Shown here: one piece after another, positions 8,800 through 20,671 of the stretch | How the letters are laid out: each line of letters begins with the position of its first letter | Position numbering within the stretch: position 1 is the stretch's first letter | Assembly: GCA_036186865.1 (NCBI GenBank) | Contig: AP025041.1 | Location: 37,484,769 to 37,548,768 of the forward strand | Reading direction: 5' to 3' | DNA length: 64,000 nucleotides | Source of the DNA: Eustoma russellianum | Taxonomy: Eukaryota; Streptophyta; Magnoliopsida; Gentianales; Gentianaceae | The notes under the pieces: generated by a model | Seen by the model: the letters and a program-made list of their open reading frames with translations, nothing else | What the model was told of the DNA's origin: nothing | The model's database searches: none | Translations under genes and position numbers: made by a program

Positions 8800-10230
8800 A
8801 GATCAACTTTCTTAGTTTACAATCATGATTTTGAAATTGATCAAGAAATTTATTATGTTTAGTATAGAAAACGAGCAATACTTTCATAAACCTCAAAAAT
8901 CAATCATACTAAAAAGTAGGACAATTAGTATACCATTATTTAAAGCTCAAGTTTGGTATGATAATAACTATCAGGAAAAACATTCCACCCGGATGAGAAT
9001 TTAACTTGTGGAATACATTCAGTTGCCCAGTATAAAAATTGAACGAACTGTTGGATTTATTTAATAAATCCCTGAATAAAAACCGTTTAATCGAATCACT
9101 GAGCAAAGTAACAAAATGCGGAATTTTATCTTGCTCCAATTTTGATGTTGATGTATCCACCACGTATGCTCCCGCTGCTTGCACCCCTTGAACAGATTCA
9201 ACAATTCATTGTTTTACCCAGTGGAGAGGCTAGGCAGTGTGAGCTGTATAGAAGAAAAGATTGACACTTCCTCTCTTTTCTCTATAGTGGCCGCCCCCTC
9301 TCTTTTTCTGTATGAGGAGGTAAAAACTCTCTTCCTAAATAGAGGGAGAATCCTGATGGTGATATTTTTCAGAATCATGTTTGAAACCAAACCTTCGTCC
9401 TTTATGGATGAGAATTCTTTCTCATCTCAATCACGTGATGAGATATACTTGATGTTATCATCAAGTGATCTTTATCCACTATTAAATATTATTTAATATT
9501 TAATAATAAAAATTATTATCTAATATTTAATATTTAATATTATTTAATATTTAATATTATGTACTAACATTTTTCTACTAACCGCACGTGGGTTGTCGCC
9601 TCTCGGGAACCAGACGTCGTACACCTAATGGTCGTTGCACTTTGAGCCCATGCGTCGCGGTCTCTGACCATACGACTTTCTACAAATTCGGAGTTTCTAT
9701 TTTAGACTACACTGTGCATCCACAAACACGCACGATGATCACTTAACGTGTGGATGTTTTACGCAATAATTAATATTATTACGTGACATGTGTGACATAT
9801 AAAATAATCATACATAACTTCCATATTATGATTAATTCGTGTATACTTAATCAACGTGCTGTGTATCATACGTGTCTCGAATTAATCCCAACACGAACTC
9901 CTTAGAGCTAGCTGATACTCCACTTTTAAACATTTGAAGTAATATATACCCTTTAACTTTTGTATATGCCGTTTCAAGAAAAAGAGGGGAAAAAAATCCT
10001 GCATATGCTATTAATGTTTAATAAGAGAATTGATAAATACATACTCTAAGTCTCAACCTGATAAAGAGACACTTTTTTTCATTTTTAGCTCTATTGCTTT
10101 TCATCTCATGGTATAATTTTGCGGGGTTTAGATCTCTTAACTCACCCCATGTCTCAACTTCCGTCTGTAATTCACTTTATGATTGCTATTGTATGCGTCA
10201 TGATCTCATAAAATATGTTTAAGATGAAAA
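8800..10230. other. Intergenic; AT-rich repeat and possible old LTR fragment
   Basis: There is no gene I can support. At about 9481-9560 there is a TAATATTTAAT-type simple repeat. The stretch 9560-9900 is richer in GC and CG (GCACGTGGGTTGTCGCC, GACGTCGTACACC) and has the look of a decayed LTR, but I found no partner copy or clear ends in the window. Confidence 0.35.
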
Positions 10231-11002
10231 TGTTGGGAGGAATCTGGGATAGCACAGCGGAATAAGAAATAATCTTTCTCAAAATACAACAACTATAGAG
10301 GAATGATCGAACAGAAACATGAACAAGAACACCAACAATTTTTAGCATAGAAAACCTCCCCAAATCGGGAGTAAAAACTACGGGACACGTAGGCCACTTA
10401 AACGATCTCCACTATAGTCAATAATGGGTATAACCAAGTCTCTTTAGGCGCAGCTAGAGGAATACCACTTCATCAAGATCAATCAAACAATCTTGGAACA
10501 CAACTAGATACAAGAGAGGAACAAAATACAAAGCTGAAATTTTCAGGCAGAAAATTTCTATCTCGGGAATGCATCAATCAGACTCACCTACATACCTCCA
10601 AAATACATCTCCACCGTTCAAACTGTACTCCTACGTCTTGGAAACAATGTGTCAAAATTTGGTGATGATGCAACGGTGAACTAATCGGCAAATGCAATTT
10701 TTCCAGAGGCTGGCAGGCAGCCCAGTACCTACGAAGTTTCACCTTTTCTCACTTGTATTTGTGTCTCTTATTTTTTCTTATTGTTCTCTTGTTCTCCTAC
10801 AGTTGTTCCATACAACACCTCTATTTATAGTTCTCCATCTTGTGCCTCTTCAATGCACAAGGCATTCCTATAGTCTTTCAAACAATAAATATCTTTGGAG
10901 AACCAAAACATCATTCCAAGTTCCTTTGTTGGGATTCTCTAATGTTATAGTTGTCTTTAGCTCAAAACATTGGGACTCTCCAACTAGGAGGGATACCAAA
11001 CA
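10231..11002 (-). repeat. 3' LTR of copia A (772 bp)
   Basis: On the plus strand the LTR runs from TGTTGGGAGG to ATACCAAACA (terminal TGTT.../...AACA). It is followed by AACTCCCCCGAC, which on the sense strand is the purine-rich GTCGGGGGAGTT directly upstream of the LTR and serves as the polypurine tract. The partner 5' LTR is missing from the window, so the ends rest on the TG/CA rule and the tract position. Confidence 0.7.
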
Positions 11003-11015
11003 AACTCCCCCGACT
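11003..11015 (-). promoter_or_regulatory. Polypurine tract of copia A
   Basis: The sense-strand AGTCGGGGGAGTT immediately precedes the LTR. It would be the RNase-H-resistant primer for plus-strand synthesis. Confidence 0.55.
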
Positions 11016-11039
11016 GACTAGTTGGAGGGCGGCATCAAT

Positions 11040-14000
11040 CCGGAAGACATGCGGCAAAACTCAAACTTTCATCTTGACAAAAACTTTTGTCAACATATCG
11101 GAGCCATTTTCATCCGTATGAATCTTCTCAAGCTCGAATAGCTTGGTATCTAAAGCATCACGAATCCAGTGATAATGAACATCAATATGTTTGGACCTTG
11201 AATAAAATTAGGAATTCTTAGACAAGTGGATGGCACTTTGATTATCACAAAACAAGACATACTTACCTTGTTTCACTCCTAGCTCTATTAAGAATTTCCT
11301 CAACAAAAACAAATCTTCTGATGCTTCCACAACGGCTGTAGTAGAAAGTACAACACATTTTTGCAATTTTAATTGCCAAGCCACGGCTCCCCCAGCAAAA
11401 GTCATCATATATCCTGAAGTAGACTTGTGATCATCCAAGCTCCCGGCTAAATCAAAATTCGAATAACCAACCAATGTATGCGAATCACATCCCAAATTTA
11501 GCCTCAGATTCGATGTTCCACGAAGATATCTCATAATCCACTTCACGACCTCCCAATGATGTCTTCCTGGATTTGAAAGATAACGACTTAGAATTCCCAC
11601 AACATGTGCTATATCGGGTCTTGTGCAAGCCATGGCATACATCAAACTACCAACTACCAACGAGTATGGAACATTCTTCATAGTTGACTTCTCATCGTCA
11701 GTAGATGGATACTGCTCGTGACTGAGCTGAAAATGAGAAGGAAGCAGAATACTCACTGCTTTGGCTTTGTCCATGCCAAAACAGCGAAAAATCTTTTTAA
11801 TGTACTTTTCTTGTGACAAGAACAACGTCTTTGTATTTCTGTCACGTATGACTTGAATCCTAAGGATTTTCTGCACTAGACCCAAATCCTTCATAGAAAA
11901 CGATTCACTCAAGGTCTTCTTTAACTCATTGATTTTGGAAATGTCTTTTCCAACAATCAGCATATCATCAAAATACAACAGAAGAATGATGAAGTCATCA
12001 TCAAAAAATCTCCGTAAAAAAACACAGTGATCGGCCTTTGTCATCTCGTAACCATGCTTAATCATCACCGAACTGAAACTTTTGGTACCACTATCTCGGT
12101 GCTTGCTTCAAACCATACAGACTTTTGGTCATTTTGCAAACACAGTCTTCTTTACCCTTCTTTTGAAAACCTTCAGATTGCTGAATATAAATCTCTTCAT
12201 GTAGATCATCATGAAGGAAAGCCGTCTTGACATCCATTTGCTCACTTCTAAATCAAGACTAGCAGTCGATCCGAGCACAACTCGAATAGATTGCATCTTT
12301 ATCACTGGAACAAAGATCTCGCTAAAATCAACACCTTTCCTTTGGGTAAAACCCTTTACCACCAAGCAAGCCTTATATCGAACTTGTGAAGTGTTTTCAT
12401 CTTTCTTCACTCGGTAGACCCATCGGTTTTTCAACGCTTTCTTGTCCTTTGGCAACTTTACCAATTCAAAGGTGTTATTCTCATGGATGAACTGCATTTC
12501 ATCCTCCATAGCATCAATCGATTTCTTTTTGTTTTCATCTTCCAAAGCTTTTTGAAAACTTTCAGGCTCTCCACCATCGGTAAGAAATACATACTCGTTC
12601 GGGGGGTAACGAACGGAAGGTCTTCTGTCATGGGTGGACCGTCTCAACTCAACAGCACCAGCAGGCTGCTCAACCATCTCCTCTTTAGGATGGACTTCAT
12701 TCTCAGCACCTGCATTCTCATCAGGCTCATCAACTACAACATTTGGTGTGGGAGCTGTTGTAGTTAGTTGATCACCAACTAATTCTTCATCTACTTGAGT
12801 AGGATTTCTTTCTCAGCTTTCTCAATATCATTGATGGTGTAGTCCTCCATAAACACAACGTCTCGCTGCGAACAAGCTTTATTGCAACCGAATTAAAGAA
12901 ACGATAGCCGAAATCATCACGTCCATATCCCACAAATACACATTTCTTTATCTTGTCATCAAGTTTTGATCTGTCATCTTTTGGAACGTGCACATAAGCA
13001 AGGCACCTAAACACCCGAAGATGGTCATAGGAGACATCTTTTCCACTCCAAACACGGTTTGGAATATCAAACTTCAAAGGCATGCAAGATGTGAGATTCA
13101 GCGCCTGTACCACTGTATTTAATGCTTCAACCTAGAAGTACTTCGAACACCTTGACTGAGATAGCAAACATCTCACTCTTTCAACCAAGATTCTATTCAT
13201 TCTTTCGGCCAGCCCATTCAACTGCGGTGTCTTCGGAGGAGACTTTTGGTGACGTATAACTTGGCTTCGACAATACTCATCGCATGGACCAATATGTTCT
13301 CCCCCGTTATCACTTCGGATACACTTGATCTTCTTTTCTGTTTCTCTTTCAACCGATGCTTGAAAGGACTTGAAGGTATCAAGCACTTGATCTTTTGACT
13401 TCAAGGTATAGACCCAAATCTTTCGAGAATAATCATCAATAAATGTCATAAAATAATAAGCACCGCTAATCGACCGGGTCTTCATTGGTCCACAAACATC
13501 GAAATGCACCAAGTCTAAAGCCTCCTGCTTTCTTTTTGGTTTGGAGGACTTGAAAGACACACGTCTTTTGCTTTCCAGCCAAAAAATGTGAACATTGTTT
13601 CAATCTTGCATTGGAAACACCGAAAAATACATTCTTCTTAGCCAGGATGCTTAATCCCTGTTCACTCATATGACACAAACGCTTGTGCCATAATTCTGAG
13701 GAGCGGTCATTTTCACAAGTATTCATGTAATACTTGGAAATCCCAAATTTGGCAGCATACAAATTTGAACATTTCTTTCCTCTCGCAACCAACATTGAGC
13801 CCTTCGTCAGTTTCCATTCATTACCCGGAAATGAACTGCAATATCCTTCATCACTTAGCTTTCCAACAGATAAGAGATTGAATCGAAGACTGGGAATATA
13901 CTTCACATCCTTGAGAACTAGTGTGGTTCCATTACGAGTCTCAACATAACATTTCCCATTCCAACAACGCTTGATTGTCCTTTATTTCTCATACGTACTA

Positions 14001-14088
14001 CACCGGAATCACCAGCCTCATAGGTTGAGAAAAGATCACGTCAAAAGGTAGCATGTGTACAAGCACCACTATCAAGTACCCAAATAGA
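11040..14088 (-). pseudogene. Copia A pol remnant (PR-IN-RT-RNase H)
   Basis: On the minus strand, protease begins at about 14085 with the active-site context WVLDSGACTH. GAG-pre-integrase (LWHKRLCHMSEQGL) is at about 13600-13906. Integrase is at 13132-13560, with catalytic aspartates in HFDVCGPM and RSDNGGEH and glutamate in GLAERMN. RT fingers and palm lie at about 12129-12560, and the catalytic loop near 12000 reads YFDD instead of YVDD. RNase H lies at about 11055-11700 and ends near a degraded KHIDVHYHWIRD block. The chain is broken by frameshifts near 12200, 13100 and 13560, by a stop at 11205-11207 and by others. The polyprotein would have processed itself and integrated copia cDNA. 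No full product is possible now. Confidence 0.85.
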
Positions 14089-14097
14089 TGTGGTCGA
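14085..14097. other. Head-to-head junction of copia A and copia B
   Basis: Left of here the minus strand encodes the start of copia A protease. From 14089 the plus strand encodes the gag zinc knuckle of copia B (CGRPGHFIADC). The joint holds the palindrome GTCGAC. Both elements lack everything 5' of this point, so one deletion joining two divergently oriented elements explains the structure. An assembly chimera is the alternative. Confidence 0.6.
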
Positions 14098-14958
14098 CCC
14101 GGTCACTTTATTGCCGATTGCCACGTTAAGGAGCCGCAAAAACAAGAGAAGAAGGTATTTCCTCAAAAGAAGAAAGCTCTTAATGCGGAGGTAACCACGT
14201 GGGATGATCTTCTCTTCGAATCGGAAGGAGAAGAAAGTGAAGATCAAGATGTTGGACTTGTTGCAATAGTTGAAAATCCAAATGCTCAACATACTTGTCT
14301 CATAGCAATTGAAGATGACCTTGAGGTAAAATATAATCCTTCTAATTTGCAAGATGAAATAGGAGATTTGCAAGATGATTTTGAGAAATTGAATTTAAAA
14401 TATAAACATTTGAAGAAAGAGTTCAAGTAGTGCATCTTAGAAAATAAGAGCTTGCATGATAAGAACATTTTGATATTTCAAGAGCATGACATCATATTCA
14501 CCATGCATAAAAACGTAGCTCTTGAAAATGTAGAAATTAGGAAAGAATGTGAGAAACTAAGGTTAGATTTACAAAGACTAACAAATGGTAAAAATAATTT
14601 AGACAAACTACTTGGAAATCAAAGAATTGGAAATGATAAATCCGGTTTAGAATTTAACTTATCACGTTCTTCCATTAAGCCTAAGTCATTAAAGAAAAAG
14701 ACAAACAAGAGAAAAACACAACATAACTCATCACCTTCTAAACCAAGGCATGTACCCACCTGTTTTCATTGCAACAAAGTAGGACATGTGAAAAATGAAT
14801 GTAGAGCAAGATTTGGAAGCATGTATGTTTGGAAGCCTAAGGGTCGACAAACTAACACTAAAGGACCCAATCATCAAAGGGTATCAATGCATAAATCTCT
14901 TGGTTTTGTAAGCTCTCAAGATAAATGGAGTAGCCAAAGAAGAAGGAACCAAATGGCT
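14089..14958 (+). pseudogene. Copia B gag, C-terminal part
   Basis: This begins abruptly in a CCHC zinc knuckle (CGRPGHFIADCHVKEP), followed by a basic and acidic linker and a coiled-coil-rich region (LQDDFEKLNLKYKHLKKEF). A TAG at 14428-14430 interrupts it. The frame then continues through another coiled-coil region to a second knuckle, CFHCNKVGHVKNEC, at about 14761-14802. The two-knuckle layout with a coiled coil between is what SIRE-type gag shows. The N-terminal capsid part is lost at the junction with copia A. Confidence 0.75.
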
Positions 14959-17900
14959 CATGGACAACGGATGTTCAACGCATATGACCGAAGACAAAAC
15001 GTTGTTCACCAAGCTCAAGCTCCAAGATGATAGAACGGTGCATTTTGGCAATGAGAGAGCCAAAATCCTTGGATATAGAGAAATTGATAACTCTTCTTTT
15101 ACTATTAATAATGTACTATATGTAGAAGGGCTTAAATATAATTTGATAAGTATTAACCAACTATGTGATGCTAATTTTCAAGTTGAATTTGTGAAAAGAA
15201 AATGCATTGTGAAAAACAACGATAAGATTGTTTTTGAGGCTATAAGGAAAAATGATGTTTACAAATTTAGCACACATGATTTGATATCACAAAATGTTTC
15301 TTGCCTAGTTGCCAAAAATGATATAACTCAACTAGGGCATAGACAACTTGGACATATTAGTTTTAAAAATTTCAAGAGATTTGCAAAAATGAAAAGGTCC
15401 AAGGTCTTCTAAAATTGAATTTCGAAAACCATAGCTTATGTGACACTTGTCAAAAGGCAAAGCTTGTTAAAACAAGCTTCAAGCCCAAAAGTGAACCTGC
15501 ACCACCAAACCCTTACAATTACTTCATATGGATTTATATGGGGATATTGGCACGGCAAGTCTAGGTGGAAAATATTACACCTTTGTGGTGGTAGATGACT
15601 TCTCTAGGTACACTTAGGTAATGTTCTTAGCTAAAAAGAATGATGCATGCCAAGAATTTATAAATCTTTGTAGGAGACTAGAAAATCAAAGAGAAGACAC
15701 AATTAAGGAAATTAGAAGTGATAGAGGTGGTGAGTTTGATGGAGAGTTTCAAAAATTTTGTGTATCCAAAGGGTATGGACACAATTTCTCAGCTCCAAGA
15801 ACTCCACAATAAAATGGTGTTGCGGAAACGAAAAATAGAACACTTCAAGAAATGAGTAGAGCCATGCTAAATGAATTTGAAATACCCAAGTATTTTTGGG
15901 CCAAAGCGGTAAACACCGCTTGTCATGTGATCAATAGAGTTTATTTGAGACCATCTCTCAAAAAGACTCCTTATGAGAAGATAGAGTACCAAATATTGGT
16001 TATTTCAAGGTATTTAGTTGTAAGTGTTTTATACTTAACACCAAAGATAACTTGGATAAACTCGATTTCAAAGCGGATGAAGGAATCTTTATGGGATATG
16101 CTCAAAATAGCAAGGCGTTTGGGGTATCTAATAAAAGGAGCATGAAAGTTGAAGAATCAATTCATGTCAAGTTTAGTGAACTCATTGAGGATGAACCAAA
16201 TACTAATGATGATGATGATAAAATAATTGAAGTAAGTCATATAGAGAAATTTGAGAATCCAAAAGGTAATATTGTCATTGACCTTAGGATTGATCCCTTT
16301 AAACCTAAGTTTGAAAATGAAGAAGTAGGAGGAGATACCTCAAATTTACCGGATTCATATAAGTATAGGAAAGATTATCCTAAAGAATTAATATTAGGTA
16401 AAACTAGTAAAGACATAATGACTAGGAAGAAATTTAATGAAAATGCCTTCATTTCACAAGTTGAGCCTAAAAATATAAAGGAGGCTATAAATGATGAAGA
16501 TTGGGTTTTAGCCATGCAAGAAGAGCTAAATCAATTTGAAAGGAGTGATGTTTGGGAATTAGTTGCTAAACCTAGCGATCATCCTATAATTGGCACTAAA
16601 TGGGTATTTAGAAACAAAATGGATGATAAAGGAAACATCACTAGAAACAAAGCTAGGTTAGTAGCTCAAGGATATAGACAAGAAGAAGGCATAGACTATG
16701 ATGAGACTTTTGCCCCCGTAGCTAGGTTAGAAGCTATTAAGATGCTATTAGCATATGCATGCTATAAGGATTTCAAACTATATTAAATGGATGTGAAATC
16801 CGCATTCTTGAATGGAATAATTCAAGAAGAGGTGTATGTAGCTCAACCTCCGGGGTTTGAAAACCATGATTATCCAAATCACGTATTTAAACTCAAAAAG
16901 GCCCTTTATGGGCTTAAACAAGCTCCTAGGGCATGTTATAATAGATTAAATAACTTCTTTCTTGAAATGAGTTTTCAAGAGGAAAAGTCGCTTTTTATTA
17001 AAGAAAAAGGAAATGATCAATTGCTTGTTCAAATTTATGTGGATGATATTATATTTGGTGCCACTAATGATTCTCTTTGTGAGCATTTTGCTAAATTGAT
17101 GAAAGGAGAATTTGAGATGACCATGATGGGTGAACTCAACTACTTTCTTGGTCTTCAAATCAAGCAAACTCAAGATGGAGTGTACATATCTCAAACAAAC
17201 AAAGTATACAAAGAATTTACTCAAGAAATACAAGTTTGAGGATGAAAGAAGTGTGAACACAAGTACAAAGCTTGACAAAGATGAAAAAGAAAAGTCGGTT
17301 GAGGTAACTAAATATAGGGATATGAATGGTAGTTTACTTTATCTAACTGCTAGTAGACCGGATATTTTGCATGCTGTGTGCTTATGTGCTATATTTCAAA
17401 GTATGCTTAAGGAATCGCATCTAGTTGCCATTAAACGTATATTTAGGTATTTGAAAGGAACCTTGAACTTTGGATTGTTTTATCCTAAAAATGGTTGTTT
17501 TGATTTAAGAGGGTATAGTGACTCGGACTATGCCGGAAATCTTGTTGATAGAAAAAGCACCTCCGGGACATGTCAATTCCTTGGAGATTGCTCAGTTTCT
17601 TGGTTCTCCAAGAAATAAAATAGTGTGTCACTTTCAACGGCAGAATCCGAATATGTATCGGCCGCTTCGTGTTGTGCACAACTACTTTAGATGATCAACA
17701 CCTTAAATGATTACAATGTTAAGTTTGATAAAGTCCCCATCTTATGTGACAAGCCATAAGTATAGCACAAAATCCAGTTAACCATAGTAGGACAAAACAT
17801 ATAGAAGTGTGGCATCACTTCATAAGGGATTGCATTCAAAAATGATTAGTATGCATTGAATTTGTTCTAACCAATGACCAACTAGCGGATATCTTTATTA

Positions 17901-17960
17901 AATCCCTTCCCACTGAGACATTCGAATCAATTAGAGCAAGATTAGGGATGATAAACATTG
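14950..17960 (+). pseudogene. Copia B pol remnant (PR-IN-RT-RNase H)
   Basis: Protease starts near 14955 with DNGCSTHM. The usual catalytic DSG reads DNG here. Gag-pre-integrase (LGHRQLGHISF) follows at about 15330-15412, then integrase (VVVDDFSRYT, RSDRGGEF, NGVAE) at about 15500-16140, RT (KWVFRNKMDD to YVDDIIFGA) at about 16580-17230 and RNase H at about 17330-17800. In-frame stops include TAG 15615-15617 (Trp position), TAA 15810-15812 (Gln), TAA 16784-16786 (Gln) and TAA 17616-17618 (Gln). Frameshifts lie near 15410, 16040 and 17210. The end of RNase H is heavily decayed. Stops at conserved Gln and Trp codons point to deamination-type mutation. Confidence 0.85.
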
Positions 17961-18334
17961 GTTAGAGGGTAAAAATAGTCAAAAAGGCAGATTTCAGAAG
18001 ACATCGATCGAACAATGTGGCAGTCTAAGAGACTGATATAAAACAGACATCGATCGATCTATGTCTAAGACATAGATCGATCGAAGTCCCAAACATTGAT
18101 CGATCGATGTCAGAGGGACATGCAATTAAAAGCTGCGACTCCTTTCCTCATCTTCCATTTTCCTCTCTTCCAAACGAAAATCCCTAATCTCTTCTTGCTC
18201 AAAACGCCAAGAATCCCTCTTCTACACTCAAAATTCTTCCAAAGTCTCAATTTTTTTTTCAAACCCGACCTCTATTCACAAAATCTCATCATTTCCATCT
18301 CCAATTTATACAAAATCCGAACCCTAACCCTTCA
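17961..18334 (+). repeat. Copia B inter-ORF region with CGAT palindromes
   Basis: Between about 18003 and 18110 there are four variants of (A)CATCGATCGAT(CGATGT), for example CATCGATCGATCTATGTC and CATTGATCGATCGATGTC. The same motif family recurs in the LTR of this element (41822-42184) and in both LTRs of gypsy D. A pyrimidine-rich stretch (18135-18300) leads to the envelope-like ORF. No gene is seen. Confidence 0.7.
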
Positions 18335-19254
18335 ATAGCACCAAGAACGAAAAACCCAGCAAAAAGGCAAAGAACCTCTCAGGAAGAAGCAAGTGAGCCA
18401 CAACAATCACATCCTCAAGTGCCAACAGGGTCTAGGACGCATGGGTTGAGGAAGAAGGCCACTTCCTCTCATGAAGCCACGTTGAGTGAGACAAGGGAGA
18501 GGCTCACTCTAAACAACTTTCCATAGCTCAAATCCGGAGAATACTCGAATGCTTTGAAAGAACCTACAGGCACAGGTAAATTTGCCTATATTTCTCTAAG
18601 AGCTCAATTAATGTTTAGTGAATGGGAAAACAAGAAAAGGTCTACCATTCCACTAAAATTGCTCAAAATTGAAGATATTTTGAGCAATGAGAAATTAAAA
18701 CCAATCATTGATTGGTTTGATGATAAAAAATAGAGACCTGTTTGGGAGGTCTCTCAAATGACAAATATGTCTACCCGATACACTAGAATGTTTTATGCCA
18801 ATATGTGGGTAGACTACAGAAATGGAGTGCCTTATGCTATAAATTCGATAATAGAGGGTCAGTTGTTGATGTTTACTTCTAAGACCATCAATGAATTGCT
18901 TGAAGTTCCTGATGAGGGTTGGGAAGACTTTGACCCCTGGAGGTGGGATACCTATAAGTATCAAATCTCTGAAGATGAGGTCGAAACATTTCTTGGATTT
19001 CACCCCACCAAAAACACAAATGACATGCCTTTGGTGTATAGAGTGTTGCTTGCCATTGTCATTTTTTGTGTCAACGATAAATCGGCTAAAATCCCGAGCA
19101 ACTTAGATTTTTACATTGCTTACCGTATTGCTATGAAGGAGAGTGTGAACTTTGGGAAAATTGTGTTTGCCAATATGATGGAAGCCGTAACAAAGAAATC
19201 CAAAGCGCTTCCATATAGCAATCTCATCTATAGATTGCTCAAGAAGGCTAGTGT
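18335..19254 (+). pseudogene. Copia B envelope-like third ORF, 5' part
   Basis: The frame is open from ATA at 18335, where an ATG would begin a basic chain reading MAPRTKNPAKRQR; the ATG appears to have become ATA. Stops TAG at 18524-18526 and 18731-18733 interrupt it. The conserved region (18758-19254) contains TRMFYANMWVD, INSIIEGQLLMFTSKTIN and VPDEGWEDFD, which resemble the putative plant retrotransposon ORF found downstream of pol in SIRE/Maximus and Athila elements. Its role is not established. The label envelope-like reflects position rather than proven function. Gypsy D interrupts it at 19255 and the rest is at 40368. Confidence 0.7.
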
Positions 19255-19940
19255 TGTAGCGCCCCGACCCGGACAGCGGATCCGAATCGGTGCACCCGTC
19301 GTAGCTTACTGAGAAGACTACAAGACGTCTCATCTCTCGAATACACATCATCAATGACGTAAGAGAATAAGCACGGAGACACGTGTAAAATAAAATCTAA
19401 ATCATCAAATTCGTACGTCAAAGTGTAATAAGATTACAAAAGAGTGTTCATGGTCATAACCGACTAAATCAAGTGAATGAAAGAAACTGAAATAATTAGA
19501 AGCAGTCTCGACTATCTCCCAAAAGAACTCTAAACATCCCATTCGGCCCACTCGCCGTCGTCTTCTATGAATATCATGTCGTAACCGGGCTCATCTGCAA
19601 AACAACGGTAGTCCCTTAGCGAAAAACGCTAGCAAGTAACCCGTTTATAAAGCATACGGGATCATCACATGGCAAGACATGAGTAGTATTTAAATCAAGG
19701 GGTTGATGGGGCACATGTCTTGTATAACTTCAAGAATAAAGATGTATAGCATAATGTAATAAGAACAATAGTTAATAAGCATTTAACAGTTCAATAAAAA
19801 TCCAATCTCAATTCAATTGTACTGTAACGACTGACGTGATGCATGGCAGTTCAAAGCATGCACTAAACTACACAAACCCCAAATGCTTATGCTTCACTTT
19901 TCAAAATAGTGCAATGCATGTCACAATGTCCGGTCACATA

Positions 19941-20148
19941 ACTTTATACCCTGTGGTGGGCCATAGCTTGACTTTATACCCTGTGACGCACCACAGCTTT
20001 ATACCCTGTAATGTGCCACAACTTGTCTTTATACCCTATGACACATTACAGCTCACTTTATACCCTGTGATGATTACAGCTTGTCTTTATACCCTGTAAC
20101 GCATCACAGCTCATTTCGCAAACTTTATACCCTGTGCCGAGGCACAGC
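19941..20148. repeat. CTGTG...CACAG hairpin array in gypsy D left LTR
   Basis: Seven units share the frame CTTTATACC-CTGTG-n-CACAGCT with a period of roughly 28-30 bp. The central 15-16 bases vary but stay self-complementary, or complementary to the neighbouring unit. The right LTR carries the same array at 38671-38884. Confidence 0.85.
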
Positions 20149-20589
20149 TCTTATCAAAACATTATGCAAATGCAAGTGCCATGATGCAAAAATGCACGAC
20201 TTCTCATCATTCCATCACATTCAAATGTCAATCAATCATTCGAGACTCCCCTCATTCACACACTCGAGCATATCCTTTCCGACAAGTCCACGTCACCTAA
20301 ACATTCATTCTAGAACCCAAAGTATCATGTAAGAGCCCTCACATTCCTCTTATTGAACTCTGTAGAGCCTAATACGTTCATTCCTAACCCCCTTAGTTCA
20401 TTCACGTTGAAGTCCGATTGAAATACCCTACGAAGTCTCCATCGTTGATTCACCATCTTAAGTCATGTTCCCAAGTCTTAGACCAACCTCAATCATGTCC
20501 TAAGAAGTCCCTAAGGTCACCCAAAGGGTCCCCTAGCTTCCCTCTTTCTTTCCTTATTTTCCCTCAAAACTGGTTGACATTATACCCTC

Positions 20590-20660
20590 ACATCGATCGA
20601 TCGATGTGACTTCATACCCTCACATCGATCGATCGATGTCCATCAGAGAACATCGATCTC
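20590..20660. repeat. CGAT palindromes in gypsy D left LTR
   Basis: Two perfect 18-bp palindromes ACATCGATCGATCGATGT (20590-20607 and 20622-20639) are followed by ACATCGATCTCTCACCCC. Further copies follow the copia C insertion at about 32135-32240. Confidence 0.85.
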
Positions 20661-20666
20661 TCACCC

Positions 20667-20671
20667 CTTTA
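20667..20671. repeat. Target-site duplication of copia C, left (CTTTA)
   Basis: CTTTA here and at 32127-32131 directly flank the two LTRs. The sister LTR of gypsy D reads CCCCTTTGTACATC at 39401-39414 with no insertion, confirming the empty site. Confidence 0.95.

Larger units (their letters stand above)
10231..14088 (-). mobile_element. Copia A: Tork/TNT1-like Ty1/copia element, 5'-truncated
   Basis: Read on the minus strand, this element has protease, gag-pre-integrase, integrase, reverse transcriptase, RNase H, a polypurine tract and a 3' LTR (10231-11002). That order is diagnostic of Ty1/copia, and the wording of RT, RNase H and the C-terminus resembles the Tork/TNT1 group. Gag and the 5' LTR are absent. 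The element stops within the first residues of protease, where it meets copia B head-to-head at about 14085-14097. Numerous stops and frameshifts make it immobile. Confidence 0.85.
19255..20671 (-). repeat. Gypsy D left (3') LTR, first segment
   Basis: From TGTAGCGCCC to the insertion point of copia C (target CTTTA at 20667-20671). It matches 37983-39407 of the intact LTR with a few differences per hundred bases. It holds the CTGTG/CACAG hairpin array (19941-20148) and CGAT palindromes (20590-20607 and 20622-20639). The short open frames over the array are repeat artefacts. Confidence 0.85.

Noticed and set aside
9179..9496. 105-codon plus-strand frame
   Set aside because: No domain and an atypical composition. 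It lies beside an AT simple repeat, possibly in a decayed LTR. Not supportable as a gene.
18758..19312. 192-codon frame as one protein reaching to 19312
   Set aside because: The last ~20 codons are translated from the gypsy D LTR. The true coding part stops at the insertion at 19255.
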